DNA of 64,000 bases from Paracoccus sp. SCSIO 75233 (GCF_027912675.1 NZ_CP115757.1:2170001-2234000); one strand, 5' to 3'; positions 17,606 to 27,815 are shown, counted from the first letter of the stretch. A program made the numbers and translations. Notes: generated by a model not told the origin, from the letters alone.

Positions 17606-18385
17606 TCAGACGATGCGGTCGACCAGCATATGCTTGATCTCTGCAATCGCCTTCGCCGGGTTCAGACCCTTCGGGCATGTATTGGTGCAGTTCATGATCG
17701 TGTGGCAGCGATACAGCTTGAACGGATCCTCAAGCGCATCCAGCCGCTCCGCCGTCGCCTCGTCCCGGCTGTCGATGATCCAGCGATAAGCTGCCAGCAG
17801 CGTCGCCGGGCCCAGATATTTCTCGCCATTCCACCAATAGCTCGGGCAGGAGGTCGAGCAGGAGGCGCACATGATGCACTCATACAGCCCGTCCAGCTTC
17901 CGGCGGTCCTCGATGGACTGCTTCCACTCCTTGCCGGGCGTCGGCGACTTGGTGATCAGATACGGGTTGATCGAGGCGTGCTGCGCATAGAAATGCGTCA
18001 GATCCGGGATCAGGTCCTTGACCACAGCCATATGCGGCAGCGGATAGATATTCACGTCGCCCTTGATTTCATCCATGCCGTAGATACAGGCGAGATGGTT
18101 GCCGCCGTCGATATTCATCGCGCAGGAGCCGCAAATCCCCTCCCGGCAGGACCGGCGGAAGGACAGCGTCGGGTCAATCTCCGACTTGATCTTGATCAGC
18201 GCGTCCAGAACCATCGGCCCGCATTTATCCAGATCGACGAAATAGCTGTCGACGCGCGGGTTCTCGCCGCTGTCCGGGTCCCAGCGATAGATATTGAACT
18301 TCCGCAGATTGGTCGCGCCCTCGGGCTTCGGCCAGGTCTTGCCGACGCGGATCTTGCTGTTCTTCGGAAGGGAAAATTCAACCAT
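17606..18385 (-). CDS. sdhB: Succinate dehydrogenase iron-sulfur subunit
   Basis: 259 residues with all three cluster motifs in order. The [2Fe-2S] motif is [16 protein letters not shown], the [4Fe-4S] motif is [17 protein letters not shown], and the [3Fe-4S] motif is [21 protein letters not shown]. It passes electrons from SdhA to the quinone site in complex II at the inner face of the cytoplasmic membrane. It is the last gene of the sdh operon, separated from sdhA by two lipoprotein genes. Confidence 0.97.
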   Translation of the reverse strand: MVEFSLPKNSKIRVGKTWPKPEGATNLRKFNIYRWDPDSGENPRVDSYFVDLDKCGPMVLDALIKIKSEIDPTLSFRRSCREGICGSCAMNIDGGNHLACIYGMDEIKGDVNIYPLPHMAVVKDLIPDLTHFYAQHASINPYLITKSPTPGKEWKQSIEDRRKLDGLYECIMCASCSTSCPSYWWNGEKYLGPATLLAAYRWIIDSRDEATAERLDALEDPFKLYRCHTIMNCTNTCPKGLNPAKAIAEIKHMLVDRIV

Positions 18386-18499
18386 TGGGACTCTCCTGGC
18401 GGTCTTGCTGGGCGGGCGGAAGCGCCGTCACGGCGGATAAGGGGGCGGTTTCAGGCCGCAGCACAGAACTGCAACCGGCATGCGGCTGAGACATCGACA

Positions 18500-18811
18500 T
18501 CACCGCCCCCAGCCCGGCTGATCGTAAAGCGGACGGGACGGCATCTGGCCGGATTTGCGCTGCACGCAATTCGAATAGACCAGTGCCGGATCGCGGCCCA
18601 TGATATAGTCCGAGGACACCGACATCTCGAAACGCCCGACCGGGCGGATCCCGTCACTGTCGGCGGCCACACCCACCCGCGCCTCGCCACGCGGGCCGGT
18701 CGCGGCGCGCGCATTCTCAAGGCACGACCGCTCTGCCTGCGCCAGCGGCACCGGCCCGCAGGCCGCAAGCACAACAGGCACGAACAAAGCGAGGGCGGGC
18801 AGAACTCTCAT
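18500..18811 (-). CDS. Small predicted lipoprotein inside the sdh operon (second of two)
   Basis: 103 residues. MRVLPALALFVPVVLAACG is a lipoprotein signal with lipobox LAAC. The mature part has two further cysteines (AERSCLENA and VYSNCVQRKSG), a likely disulfide. It contains a possible beta-rich middle (GRFEMSVSSDYIMGRDPALVY) and ends DQPGWGR. Its ATG shares one base with the stop of the preceding lipoprotein gene (TGATG), so it is translated as part of the sdh mRNA. No known domain was recognised; a role in complex II is only suggested by position. Confidence 0.75.
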   Translation of the reverse strand: MRVLPALALFVPVVLAACGPVPLAQAERSCLENARAATGPRGEARVGVAADSDGIRPVGRFEMSVSSDYIMGRDPALVYSNCVQRKSGQMPSRPLYDQPGWGR

Positions 18812-19197
18812 CAGGCGGTCGCCGCAACCTTGGCGATGCACTGCGTGGCGGCAGGGCGCTGCACGATCACCGCGACCGAGGACGCCGCCGAGGACGGATC
18901 GTTCAGACCGCGCTGCGCAATATCCGCCATTTCGGCCATCGAGGCATTGTTGACGACGCAATCGGTGTAAGGCGCGACATTGCGGCCCGGCAGGCGCTTG
19001 GCCATCTCGCGATTGACGACATCACGCGCCACGGCACGGGTCGCGCTGTCCAGCGTGCTGGTCTGTGCCGGAGGCTGCGCGGCAGCAGGCGGCGGCGGAT
19101 TGACAATCGGTGCCGTGGTTTGCGGCACATTGGTGGCAGGCGCGACACAGCCGGCCAGAGCCAGCGACACGACGCCGAGAGACAGGATAACTCGCAT
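18811..19197 (-). CDS. Small predicted lipoprotein inside the sdh operon (first of two)
   Basis: 128 residues from the ATG that overlaps the sdhA stop (TGATG). The signal [17 protein letters not shown] ends in lipobox LAGC. A Pro/Thr/Ala linker follows, then a helical domain with two cysteines (PYTDCVVNNASMAEMADIAQ and AATQCIAKVA), probably disulfide-bonded in the periplasm. Its overlap with sdhA at one end and the next lipoprotein gene at the other makes it a true operon member. Function unknown; it could serve assembly or simply be a co-expressed envelope protein. Confidence 0.75.
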   Translation of the reverse strand: MRVILSLGVVSLALAGCVAPATNVPQTTAPIVNPPPPAAAQPPAQTSTLDSATRAVARDVVNREMAKRLPGRNVAPYTDCVVNNASMAEMADIAQRGLNDPSSAASSVAVIVQRPAATQCIAKVAATA

Positions 19198-20999
19198 CAA
19201 TAAACCCTCTTCTTCGGTGCAATCTTCTTCAGATCGATACCACCTTCGGCTTCTTCCGTCAGCGGATCAAGATGAACAGGGCGATAGTCCAGCTTCACAT
19301 CCGCGCCATCGACCCATGCGAGGCTGTGTTTGCGCCAGTCCGCATCGTTGCGGTCCGGGTAATCTTCATGCGCATGGGCACCGCGCGATTCCTTGCGCGC
19401 CTCTGCCGCGACGATGGTCGCCATCGCGTTCGGCATCAGGTTGGTCAGCTCCAGCGTTTCCATCAGATCCGTGTTCCAGATCAGACCGCGATCGGTGACA
19501 TGCAGATCGTCCAGCTTGGCGGCGACCTGCTTCATCTTCTCGACACCCTCGGCCAGCGTCTTGTCGGTGCGGAACACCGCCGCATCCGCCTGCATGGTCC
19601 GCTGCATCTCGCCGCGAAGCTCCGCCGTCGGCGTGCCGCCATTGGCGTTGCGGATACGGTCAAAGCGGTCAAGGATTGCGTCAACCGCCGCGACATTGGT
19701 CTGCGGCACCGGCGCATCATGGTCCACGACCTCGCCCGCCTTGATCGCCGCCGCACGACCGAACACGACAAGGTCGATCAGAGAGTTCGACCCAAGCCGG
19801 TTTGCCCCATGCACAGATGCACAGCCTGCCTCACCCACGGCCATCAGGCCGGGGAAGACACGATCCGGGTTGCCCTCGGTCGGGTCCAGCACCTCGCCCC
19901 AGTAGTTGGTCGGAATGCCGCCCATATTGTAATGCACCGTCGGCAGAACCGGGATCGGTTCGCGCGTGACATCGACACCGGCAAAAATCTTCGCCGATTC
20001 CGAAATCCCCGGCAAACGCTCATGCAGGGTCTCGGGGTCCAGATGCATCAGGTTGAGGAAAATGTGATCCTTGTCGTCGCCGACACCCCTGCCCTCGCGG
20101 ATCTCCATCGTCATGCAACGCGAAACAACATCACGCGATGCCAGATCCTTATAGGTCGGGGCATAACGCTCCATGAAGCGCTCACCTTCGGAGTTGGTCA
20201 GGTAACCGCCCTCGCCGCGCGCGCCCTCGGTAATCAGGCAGCCGGAGCCATAGATGCCGGTCGGGTGGAACTGCACGAATTCCATATCCTGAAGCGGCAG
20301 ACCGGCGCGGGCCACCATCCCGCCGCCATCGCCGGTACAGGTATGGGCGCTTGTAGCGCTGAAATAGGCCCGGCCATAACCGCCGGTCGCCAGCACCACC
20401 ATCTTGGCATTGAAGACATGCATGGTGCCGTCATCCAGCTTCCAGCAGACGACGCCGGTGCATTTTCCATCGGTGATGACCAGATCGAGCGCGAAATACT
20501 CGATAAAGAATTCGGCGTTATTCTTCAGCGACTGGCCGTAAAGCGTGTGCAGAATGGCGTGGCCGGTCCGGTCGGCGGCGGCACAGGTGCGCTGCACGGG
20601 CGGGCCTTCACCGAATTCGGTCGTGTGACCGCCGAAGGGACGCTGATAGATCTTGCCCTCTTCGGTCCGGCTGAACGGCACGCCGTAATGTTCCAGCTCA
20701 TAAACCGCCTTCGGCGCCTCACGCGCGAGGTACTCCATCGCGTCGGTATCGCCCAGCCAGTCGGAGCCCTTGACCGTGTCATACATATGCCACTGCCAGT
20801 TATCCGGCCCCATATTGGACAGGCTGGCCGCGATGCCGCCCTGTGCCGCAACGGTGTGGGAGCGGGTCGGGAAAACCTTGGTCACGCAGGCCGTGCGCAG
20901 CCCCTGCTCCGCCATGCCAAGCGTCGCCCGCAGTCCTGCACCACCGGCCCCGACGACAACCACGTCATAATCATGCGTCTGATATTCGTATTCGGACAT
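19197..20999 (-). CDS. sdhA: Succinate dehydrogenase flavoprotein subunit
   Basis: 600 residues from the ATG giving [25 protein letters not shown]; an upstream in-frame start would add 30 unlikely residues. FAD is bound by the GAGGAG motif and covalently by His in [13 protein letters not shown]. The active site includes the HPTGIYG segment, and RGEGGYLTN and [16 protein letters not shown] are conserved. It oxidises succinate to fumarate in the TCA cycle and hands electrons to SdhB. It lies 7 bases after sdhD. Confidence 0.97.
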   Translation of the reverse strand: MSEYEYQTHDYDVVVVGAGGAGLRATLGMAEQGLRTACVTKVFPTRSHTVAAQGGIAASLSNMGPDNWQWHMYDTVKGSDWLGDTDAMEYLAREAPKAVYELEHYGVPFSRTEEGKIYQRPFGGHTTEFGEGPPVQRTCAAADRTGHAILHTLYGQSLKNNAEFFIEYFALDLVITDGKCTGVVCWKLDDGTMHVFNAKMVVLATGGYGRAYFSATSAHTCTGDGGGMVARAGLPLQDMEFVQFHPTGIYGSGCLITEGARGEGGYLTNSEGERFMERYAPTYKDLASRDVVSRCMTMEIREGRGVGDDKDHIFLNLMHLDPETLHERLPGISESAKIFAGVDVTREPIPVLPTVHYNMGGIPTNYWGEVLDPTEGNPDRVFPGLMAVGEAGCASVHGANRLGSNSLIDLVVFGRAAAIKAGEVVDHDAPVPQTNVAAVDAILDRFDRIRNANGGTPTAELRGEMQRTMQADAAVFRTDKTLAEGVEKMKQVAAKLDDLHVTDRGLIWNTDLMETLELTNLMPNAMATIVAAEARKESRGAHAHEDYPDRNDADWRKHSLAWVDGADVKLDYRPVHLDPLTEEAEGGIDLKKIAPKKRVY

Positions 21000-21006
21000 G
21001 GTGACC

Positions 21007-21396
21007 TCAGAGCTGAGCGGTGACGAGCAGCATGCGCGCCAGAGCGAAGAGAGTTGTTGCGATGACGGCCCAGCCGAAGATCGCGGCAAAAATCAACGCG
21101 GCCTTGCGGGCGAGCCCGTCGAAATAGTCGTCGATCATGATCCGGGTGCCCCTGATGAAATGCAGCATGCCCACGGTCATGAACGCCGCCACGATCAGCG
21201 CCGGATAGGGCCGGTTGAAATAGGCCTGAATATCGGCCCGCTCCGGAATTTGCAGCGCCGTCGCGATCACGATCAGAAACAGCGGCGTCAGGATCGCCAG
21301 CGCGACGGAGCTGACCGTCATCCACCAGTGATGCTGCGTCCCGGTATGGGAAGCCCCAAGCCCTTCGGCAGCCTTGCGCGGGGTGATGTAACGCAT
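21007..21396 (-). CDS. sdhD: Succinate dehydrogenase membrane anchor subunit
   Basis: 129 residues, three transmembrane helices. The heme-ligand His is in [18 protein letters not shown], which also carries the conserved Arg and Asp-Tyr pair near the quinone site. [24 protein letters not shown] is the typical alphaproteobacterial start. It anchors SdhAB with SdhC. Confidence 0.94.
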   Translation of the reverse strand: MRYITPRKAAEGLGASHTGTQHHWWMTVSSVALAILTPLFLIVIATALQIPERADIQAYFNRPYPALIVAAFMTVGMLHFIRGTRIMIDDYFDGLARKAALIFAAIFGWAVIATTLFALARMLLVTAQL

Positions 21397-21407
21397 GGTC
21401 TCTCCCC

Positions 21408-21797
21408 TCAGATGTAATAGATGATCAGGCTCAGCAGGGTCAGAATGACCGAGCCGGCGATGATGGCGATGCTGGATTTCCGGGCGGTCTCGATCTCCAG
21501 CCCGCGTCCCGCATCAAAGAAGAAATGCCGGATCCCGGCAAGGAAGTGATACCACAGCGCCCAGCAGCTTCCGACCAGAACGATCCAGCCGAACCAGCTT
21601 CGCGTCAGCGCATTCGCGCAATCCCACAGCCCGCCCCCGGCGGCAGCGCCCAGAAGCCAGAAGGCGATCAGAACGAAACCGGCGACCATCGCATGACCCG
21701 TGGCCCGGTTCATGATCGAGGTGATTGCGGTCAGCGGCAGCCGATAAACCTGCAAATGCGGTGAAAGCGGCCGGTTCCCCCGGTTCACATCAGCCAT
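21408..21797 (-). CDS. sdhC: Succinate dehydrogenase cytochrome b556 subunit
   Basis: 129 residues with three transmembrane helices. RPLSPHLQVYRLPLTAITSIMNRATGHAM is the conserved N-terminal quinone-side motif. The heme-ligand His lies in WYHFLAGIRHFFFD. It is the first gene of sdhCDA-lipoproteins-sdhB. Its ~180-bp upstream region holds the paired TGTGATCACA palindromes at 21939-21969. Confidence 0.95.
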   Translation of the reverse strand: MADVNRGNRPLSPHLQVYRLPLTAITSIMNRATGHAMVAGFVLIAFWLLGAAAGGGLWDCANALTRSWFGWIVLVGSCWALWYHFLAGIRHFFFDAGRGLEIETARKSSIAIIAGSVILTLLSLIIYYI

Positions 21798-21938
21798 GTC
21801 ATCCCCCTTCGGTTATTGCGGGCCCACGGCGGCAGCTGGCGCGCGGGCTGGCTGTTTCGGCACTCTCATACGGAATATTTCGCCGCTGTCACGGGGCGAT
21901 GTCCAGCATAATGACGAATTTCGCCGATTTGCCAATTT

Positions 21939-21969
21939 TGTGATCACACAATATATCGCTGTGATCACA
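21939..21969. promoter_or_regulatory. Paired palindromic operators upstream of the sdh operon
   Basis: Two exact copies of the 10-bp palindrome TGTGATCACA (21939-21948 and 21960-21969), 21 bp start to start, i.e. two helical turns and on the same DNA face. They lie ~140-170 bp before the sdhC start. The same pair with the same spacing is upstream of sucC, with matching flanks (TTGTGATCACA ... CGCTGTGATCACAGA). The site is also close to the 3' end of the DUF1737 gene. The binding regulator is unknown. Confidence 0.75.
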
Positions 21970-21975
21970 GACACA

Positions 21976-22182
21976 TTATTGTTGCCCGAGTTTCATATCC
22001 GGGTGGTATTCCGCCGCGATCTCTTTCGTCACCGCCTGCCCGCAGCGCATCACACCGCGCGCCGAATCAAACGACATCACCGGCCCGCCATGAAGCTGCC
22101 AGCCCTTCGACAGGGCCGCACTGACCTTATGGCAGAAGGCCGAGGTGTCATCCTCAGTCAGCAATCGGTAAATCACAGTCAT
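21976..22182 (-). CDS. DUF1737-domain small protein
   Basis: 68 residues from ATG 22182 (GGAG 7 bases upstream); a GTG two codons earlier overlapping the NnrU stop is an alternative start. The sequence TVIYRLLTEDDTSAFCHKVSAALSKGWQLHGGPVMSFD is the typical DUF1737 core. Members are small cytoplasmic proteins of unknown role. It is coupled to nnrU upstream and ends just before the sdh operator pair. Confidence 0.8.
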   Translation of the reverse strand: MTVIYRLLTEDDTSAFCHKVSAALSKGWQLHGGPVMSFDSARGVMRCGQAVTKEIAAEYHPDMKLGQQ

Positions 22183-22184
22183 CT

Positions 22185-22739
22185 TCACGCTCCGAAGGGG
22201 TTATAGCCCAGCCAGGCGTGGATCATACCGGCAATTCCGTAGACCACAATCGCCGCGACCAGCGCGATGGCGTCTTTACGCAGCGGCACGGCCTCCTTCG
22301 GTTTCTCGGGCGCGGGCTCGCTCCGGTTGATGACAATCATCTCCACCACGGCCCAGGCCAGCAACCCGCCGAACAGAATCAGCGACGGCAGATCGCCATT
22401 CACCAGCAGATGCGCACCACCCCAGATCGCAATCGCCAGCAATTGCGGATGCCGCAGCCGCCGCGCGAGCCCCGTTTTCATCCCATCCGCCGCGAACAGA
22501 TAGACGGCGACCAGCATCAGCAGGTTGTTGATGCCCTTCATCATCGGGGACGGCCCCCACCAGACCGCGCCCATCGGGGCGACCCGGTAACCCCAGATCA
22601 TCAGGATGACCGCCAGCACCAGAGCCACAGTGACAATGCCCCGGCCCCGGTCGCCCATGCTCGCACGGGCCTCCGGCGCGACACGTTTGAACAAATGCGC
22701 GGCCCACCACAGGGCAACGCCGAGAATCAGGATCAACAT
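22185..22739 (-). CDS. NnrU-family integral membrane protein
   Basis: 184 residues, about five to six transmembrane helices. Hallmarks: LILGVALWWAAHLFKRVAPE near the start, LARRLRHPQLLAIAIWGGAHLLVNGDLPSLILFGGLLAWAVVEM in the middle, both conserved in NnrU. Its namesake is linked to nitric-oxide reductase activity in denitrifiers, but many NnrU-like proteins have no known role and no denitrification genes are here. It belongs to the same broad methyltransferase-like membrane superfamily as isoprenylcysteine methyltransferase. It forms a two-gene unit with the DUF1737 gene. Confidence 0.85.
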   Translation of the reverse strand: MLILILGVALWWAAHLFKRVAPEARASMGDRGRGIVTVALVLAVILMIWGYRVAPMGAVWWGPSPMMKGINNLLMLVAVYLFAADGMKTGLARRLRHPQLLAIAIWGGAHLLVNGDLPSLILFGGLLAWAVVEMIVINRSEPAPEKPKEAVPLRKDAIALVAAIVVYGIAGMIHAWLGYNPFGA

Positions 22740-22838
22740 CTGGCACCTCTCCGGCTGGATAGATCTGCACCCAGAGTGCCATCATTTCGCATCCGCAGCA
22801 ATCGCCAGACCCGGCAGATGTAAAATTTTTTATCAATG

Positions 22839-23585
22839 CTAAAAATCAGCCAGCCCTGCCCATATCAGCCGGACAGAGATAATCAGCAACATCCATGTGA
22901 TAAGCTGGTAGAACAACTTCTGCGGAATGATCCGCAACAGCTTCAATCCCAGACAAACCCCCGCCAGCGCCGGCAGACACAGCAGCGCCGCAATCCTCAG
23001 ATTACCCGGATTAAGCTGTCCCAAAGCGGCATAGGGAATCAGTTTCACCGCGTTCATAATGGCAAAGGTGACAGTCGTGGTCCCGGCGTAAACCTCGCTA
23101 CGAAGCCCCATTGGCTGAACATAAATCTGATAAGGCGGCCCGCCGGAATGGCTGACAAAGCTGGTATAACCGGCCAGCGCACCCCAGAAAGACCCCGCCC
23201 CCCAGCGTGGACCGCGCCCGCCCCCGACTTGCGGTCGAAACAGCGCATTCAGCGAGAATGCGATGCCGATCAGCCCGATAATCAGCATGACAACGGCATC
23301 GTCCACCAGATGCGCCGTCGCCCAGCCCAGACCGATCCCCGCAATCGCGCCCGGCATCAGCGAGATCAGCACCTGCCGGTTGAATGACCGCCGGAAGGCG
23401 ATCAGCCCGCCAATATCCGACACGATATATACGGGCAGCAGAATTCCGGCCGCCAGAACCGGCGACATCGTCAGCGACATGACCGGCACGGCGATCATGC
23501 CAACCATGCTCAGCCCGCCTTTCGCCATGCCAACCGCCAGCGCGGCAATCACCGCCAGAAGCCACGATGTTTGCGATAACTCCAC
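22839..23585 (-). CDS. TauE/SafE-family (sulfite/anion exporter-like) permease
   Basis: 248 residues, about eight hydrophobic segments. Typical features: a glycine-rich first repeat (AVGMAKGGLSMVGMIAVPVMSL), the second half SFWGALAGYTSFVSHSGGPPYQIYVQPMGL, and a repeated architecture. Family members export sulfite, sulfoacetate or other small organic anions, and many have unknown substrates. It is a single gene, divergent from mdh with ~95 bp between. Confidence 0.87.
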   Translation of the reverse strand: MELSQTSWLLAVIAALAVGMAKGGLSMVGMIAVPVMSLTMSPVLAAGILLPVYIVSDIGGLIAFRRSFNRQVLISLMPGAIAGIGLGWATAHLVDDAVVMLIIGLIGIAFSLNALFRPQVGGGRGPRWGAGSFWGALAGYTSFVSHSGGPPYQIYVQPMGLRSEVYAGTTTVTFAIMNAVKLIPYAALGQLNPGNLRIAALLCLPALAGVCLGLKLLRIIPQKLFYQLITWMLLIISVRLIWAGLADF

Positions 23586-23642
23586 GTCGTTCCCCGTTTT
23601 CTGGTCGAATCCCGCCTTGAAAGCGGCCTGTCGAGCGTCTAA

Positions 23643-24644
<1,002 letters not shown>

Positions 24645-24680
24645 CCGGCTAGTTTCACTGCATGAATTTAATCGAAAATG

Positions 24681-24704
24681 GCGCGCCGCAAGGCGCGCTT
24701 TTTT
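24681..24704 (+). terminator. Rho-independent terminator after mdh
   Basis: GCGCGCC, GCAA tetraloop (GNRA type), GGCGCGC, then TTTTTT. Confidence 0.95.
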
Positions 24705-24743
24705 ATTAATTATTAATTCTAATTTTTTTATTAATTATTAATT
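24699..24743 (+). repeat. AT-rich direct duplication next to the mdh terminator
   Basis: The stretch TTTTTT-ATTAATTATTAATTC occurs twice in tandem (from 24699 and 24723), separated by about three bases. It is far more AT-rich than the surroundings and marks the left border of the lower-G+C sulfotransferase-like gene. Confidence 0.8.
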
Positions 24744-24812
24744 CCACCTGTTGGGGTAATTCTTGGAAAGATATGTTATCCGAGGAAAGTTAGTACAAAC
24801 TAGATAACGAAT

Positions 24813-25358
24813 ATGCCAAACATTTTTGTTCTTTGTAGTGGACGCTGCGGATCGACCACATTCTCAAAGGCAGCAAGCCATGCAACCAACTACAGCAGCG
24901 GCCACGAAACTCGAACCCCGCTTATCGGTTCTGACCGCCTTGCGTACCCCAATCATCATATCGAGGCAGATAACAGGCTTACATGGATGCTCGGTCGCTT
25001 AGAGCGCGAATGGGGCGATCGAGCTTTATATGTTCATTTACAGCGCGAGCGCAACGCAACTGCTCGTTCCTTCGCCGCGCGCTCTGCAAAAGGCATTATG
25101 CGAGCTTATCGCGAGGACATATTGCTAGGGTCACGGAAATACCGAAAAAAAGTATCTGATTTCGATTATGCGCTCGATTACATCGACACCGTAAACGCAA
25201 ACATAGAGACTTTCTTAGCTCGGCGAAGCAATCACTTTCGGGTGCAACTCGAAACAGCCACTCGGGATTTCGAGGAGTTCTGGAATTGGGCTGGATTAGA
25301 AGGCGATCTAGGCGCGGCGCTCAATGAATGGAAAACCTCCTATAATGCAACGAAATAG
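24813..25358 (+). CDS. Sulfotransferase-like P-loop protein, probably acquired
   Basis: 181 residues. The N terminus FVLCSGRCGSTTFSKA is a phosphate-binding loop of the sulfotransferase (5'-phosphosulfate) type. LYVHLQRERNATARSFAAR resembles the 3'-phosphate-binding Arg/Ser region. At 181 residues it is shorter than classical sulfotransferases (~250-300), and the rest of the fold is not obvious. G+C is about 50 % in the stretches counted, against above 60 % in its neighbours, and the codons include AT-ending ones rare here. The ATG at 24813 has only a weak upstream site. It may modify a glycan or surface polymer; the substrate is unknown. It stands alone between the mdh terminator and the suc promoter region. 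Confidence 0.65.
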   Translation: MPNIFVLCSGRCGSTTFSKAASHATNYSSGHETRTPLIGSDRLAYPNHHIEADNRLTWMLGRLEREWGDRALYVHLQRERNATARSFAARSAKGIMRAYREDILLGSRKYRKKVSDFDYALDYIDTVNANIETFLARRSNHFRVQLETATRDFEEFWNWAGLEGDLGAALNEWKTSYNATK

Positions 25359-25401
25359 CGCGTTCGTTCGCAAGCCTCTCTGATACATTGCTGATTCTCG
25401 A

Positions 25402-25450
25402 TTTGTATACACAGCCTGTGTACGCGCGGTGTACAGGCTGTGTACGCGCT
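25402..25450. repeat. Inverted/direct repeat cluster upstream of the sucC operators
   Basis: ACACAGCCTGT (25409-25419) and ACAGGCTGTGT (25433-25443) form an 11-bp inverted repeat with a 13-base spacer. CTGTGTACGCGC also occurs twice as a direct repeat 22 bp apart (25417 and 25439). It could be a multi-half-site operator or an RNA stem. It lies ~75-145 bp before the paired TGTGATCACA sites. Confidence 0.6.
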
Positions 25451-25524
25451 GTGCGGCCATGACCGGACCCCGACCAGGCGAAAACCGCCTTGGCTGCCTT
25501 GGCCGAAGACCCGATTCTCCGATT

Positions 25525-25555
25525 TGTGATCACAGCATTTCTCGCTGTGATCACA
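25525..25555. promoter_or_regulatory. Paired palindromic operators upstream of the suc operon
   Basis: TGTGATCACA at 25525-25534 and 25546-25555, 21 bp start to start, as in the sdh upstream region. Flanks also match: TTGTGATCACA ... CGCTGTGATCACAGA. The pair ends ~105 bp before the sucC ATG. It is read as a shared TCA-cycle operator; the regulator is unknown. Confidence 0.75.
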
Positions 25556-25661
25556 GAAAGCGGTATTTTACAATTTTAGATGGAAACACGACGAAAACGG
25601 TTCATACCCGATTTTTATTGTGTCACAACCACCTGCAAACCGTATCAAAGCGAGGTTTGCC

Positions 25662-26855
25662 ATGAACATCCATGAATATCAGGCCAAGTCGCTCCTGCGC
25701 GACTATGGCGTTCCGGTCAGCGACGGCCGCGTCGTCACCCGCGCCGAAGACGCCAAGCGCGCCGCGGGCGAACTCGATGGCCCGCTCTGGGTTGTAAAGG
25801 CCCAGATCCACGCCGGCGGCCGCGGCAAGGGGTCGTTCAAGGAAACCGAAGCCGGCGAAAAAGGCGGCGTCCGGCTGGCGAAATCGACCTCCGAGGCCGA
25901 AGAAATGACCCGCCAGATGCTCGGCCGCACGCTGGTCACCCACCAGACCGGCCCGGTCGGCAAACAAGTCAACCGCATCTATATCGAGGACGGTTCGGAC
26001 ATCGAGACCGAGCTTTATCTCGCCCTTCTGGTTGATCGCGGCACCTCGCGCGTCAGCTTCGTCGCCTCCACCGAAGGCGGGATGGACATCGAAGAAGTCG
26101 CGGCCTCCACCCCGGAAAAAATCGTCAGCTTCAGCGTCGATCCGGCCTCCGGCCTGTCCGATTTCCACGGCCGCCGCGTCGCCTTCGCGCTCGGGCTGAA
26201 GGGCCAGCAGGTCAAGCAATGTGTAAAACTGGTGCGCGATCTCTATCGCCTGTTCCTCGACAAGGACATGGAGATGCTGGAGATCAACCCGCTGATCGTC
26301 ACCACCGACGGCAACCTCAAGGCGCTCGACGCCAAGATGGGCTTCGACAACAACGCCCTCTACCGCCACGAAGACATCTTCGCACTGCGCGACGAGACCG
26401 AGGAAGATCCGAAGGAACTCGCCGCGTCGAAATACGACCTGAACTACATCGCGCTTGATGGCGAGATCGGCTGCATGGTCAACGGCGCGGGTCTGGCGAT
26501 GGCGACGATGGACATCATCAAGCTCTATGGCGCGGAGCCTGCGAACTTCCTCGATGTCGGCGGCGGGGCCACCAAGGACAAGGTGACCGAAGCGTTCAAG
26601 ATCATCACCTCGGACGAAAACGTCAAAGGTATCCTCGTGAACATCTTCGGCGGCATCATGCGTTGCGACATCATTGCGGAAGGCATTGTCGCCGCCGTGA
26701 AAGAAGTCGGGCTGAAGGTGCCGCTAGTGGTGCGTCTGGAGGGCACCAATGTCGAGAAGGGCAAGGAGATCATCAACAACTCCGGCCTCGACGTGATCGC
26801 GGCGGACGACCTGAAAGACGGCGCCGAGAAGATCGTGAAGGCGGTCAAAGGCTGA
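25662..26855 (+). CDS. sucC: Succinyl-CoA synthetase (ADP-forming) beta subunit
   Basis: 397 residues from the ATG giving [19 protein letters not shown], the standard start; an upstream in-frame codon adds 14 unlikely residues. ATP-grasp loop [14 protein letters not shown]; nucleotide/metal region [13 protein letters not shown]-terminal ligase domain [13 protein letters not shown] and [16 protein letters not shown]. It couples succinyl-CoA cleavage to ATP synthesis with SucD. First gene of sucCD-(lipoprotein)-sucAB-lpd. Confidence 0.97.
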   Translation: MNIHEYQAKSLLRDYGVPVSDGRVVTRAEDAKRAAGELDGPLWVVKAQIHAGGRGKGSFKETEAGEKGGVRLAKSTSEAEEMTRQMLGRTLVTHQTGPVGKQVNRIYIEDGSDIETELYLALLVDRGTSRVSFVASTEGGMDIEEVAASTPEKIVSFSVDPASGLSDFHGRRVAFALGLKGQQVKQCVKLVRDLYRLFLDKDMEMLEINPLIVTTDGNLKALDAKMGFDNNALYRHEDIFALRDETEEDPKELAASKYDLNYIALDGEIGCMVNGAGLAMATMDIIKLYGAEPANFLDVGGGATKDKVTEAFKIITSDENVKGILVNIFGGIMRCDIIAEGIVAAVKEVGLKVPLVVRLEGTNVEKGKEIINNSGLDVIAADDLKDGAEKIVKAVKG

Positions 26856-26858
26856 TCT

Positions 26859-26915
26859 GTAGGGTGCGCTTCAGCGCACCTTCCCGGAACAACGGTGCGC
26901 TGAAGCGCACCCTAC
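26859..26915. repeat. Head-to-head pair of 22-bp palindromic repeats between sucC and sucD
   Basis: GTAGG followed by GTGCGCTTCAGCGCACC (26859-26880) is followed after 13 bases by its exact reverse complement (26894-26915). Each arm is itself a near-perfect palindrome (core GGTGCGCTTCAGCGCACC). The same element occurs five more times at 54375-54622. Transcribed, it would form a very stable long hairpin just before the sucD ribosome-binding site. Confidence 0.9.
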
Positions 26916-26930
26916 GCAAGGAGGCCAAGG

Positions 26931-27815
26931 ATGGCCATTCTCGTCGACAAGAACACCAAAGTCATCACCCAGGGCATCACCGGCTCGCAAGGGACGTTCC
27001 ACACCGAGCAGGCCATTGATTATGGCACGCAGGTCGTGGGCGGCGTGACCCCCGGCAAGGGCGGCACCGAGCACCTGAACCTGCCGGTCTTCAACTCGGT
27101 CCACGAGGCCATCGCGGAAACCGGCGCGACCGCAACCGCGATCTATGTGCCGCCGCCCTTCGCGGCGGACTCGATCCTCGAAGCGATTGACGCCGAGGTG
27201 CCGCTGATCGTCGCGATCACCGAGGGCATTCCGGTGCTGGACATGATGAAGGTCAAGCGCGCGCTGGAAGGTTCCTCCAGCCGTCTGATCGGGCCGAACT
27301 GCCCCGGCATCATGACCCCCGGCGAATGCAAGATCGGCATCATGCCCGGTTCCATCTTCAAGCGCGGCAGCGTCGGCGTTGTGTCGCGTTCCGGCACGCT
27401 GACCTATGAGGCGGTGAAGCAGACTTCCGACGTGGGTCTGGGCCAGTCCTCCGCGGTCGGGATCGGCGGCGACCCGATCAAGGGGATGGAGCATATCGAC
27501 GTGCTTCAGATGTTCCTTGACGATGACGAGACCGAGTCGATCATCATGATCGGCGAGATCGGCGGCAGCGCCGAGGAAGAAGCCGCGGAGTTCCTTGCCG
27601 AGCAGAAGAAAAAGGGCAAGTGGAAGCCGACCGCTGGCTTCATCGCGGGCCGCACCGCCCCTCCGGGCCGTCGCATGGGTCATGCCGGTGCCATCGTCTC
27701 CGGCGGCAAGGGCGATGCGGAATCGAAAATCGAAGCCATGAAGAAAGCCGGAATCGTCGTCGCAGACAGCCCCGCCCAGCTGGGTGAGGCGGTTCTGGCC
27801 GCGATCAAGGGCTGA
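26931..27815 (+). CDS. sucD: Succinyl-CoA synthetase alpha subunit
   Basis: 294 residues; AAGGAGG lies upstream of the ATG. CoA-binding [37 protein letters not shown]; active-site phosphohistidine in [21 protein letters not shown]. It forms the alpha-beta synthetase with SucC. A large hairpin element separates it from sucC, and an 11-bp stem-loop follows it. Confidence 0.97.
   Translation: MAILVDKNTKVITQGITGSQGTFHTEQAIDYGTQVVGGVTPGKGGTEHLNLPVFNSVHEAIAETGATATAIYVPPPFAADSILEAIDAEVPLIVAITEGIPVLDMMKVKRALEGSSSRLIGPNCPGIMTPGECKIGIMPGSIFKRGSVGVVSRSGTLTYEAVKQTSDVGLGQSSAVGIGGDPIKGMEHIDVLQMFLDDDETESIIMIGEIGGSAEEEAAEFLAEQKKKGKWKPTAGFIAGRTAPPGRRMGHAGAIVSGGKGDAESKIEAMKKAGIVVADSPAQLGEAVLAAIKG

Noticed and set aside
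25429..25665. Possible gene directly before sucC
   Set aside because: The open frame runs over operators and repeat clusters, has no ribosome site and an odd composition rich in Arg and Cys.
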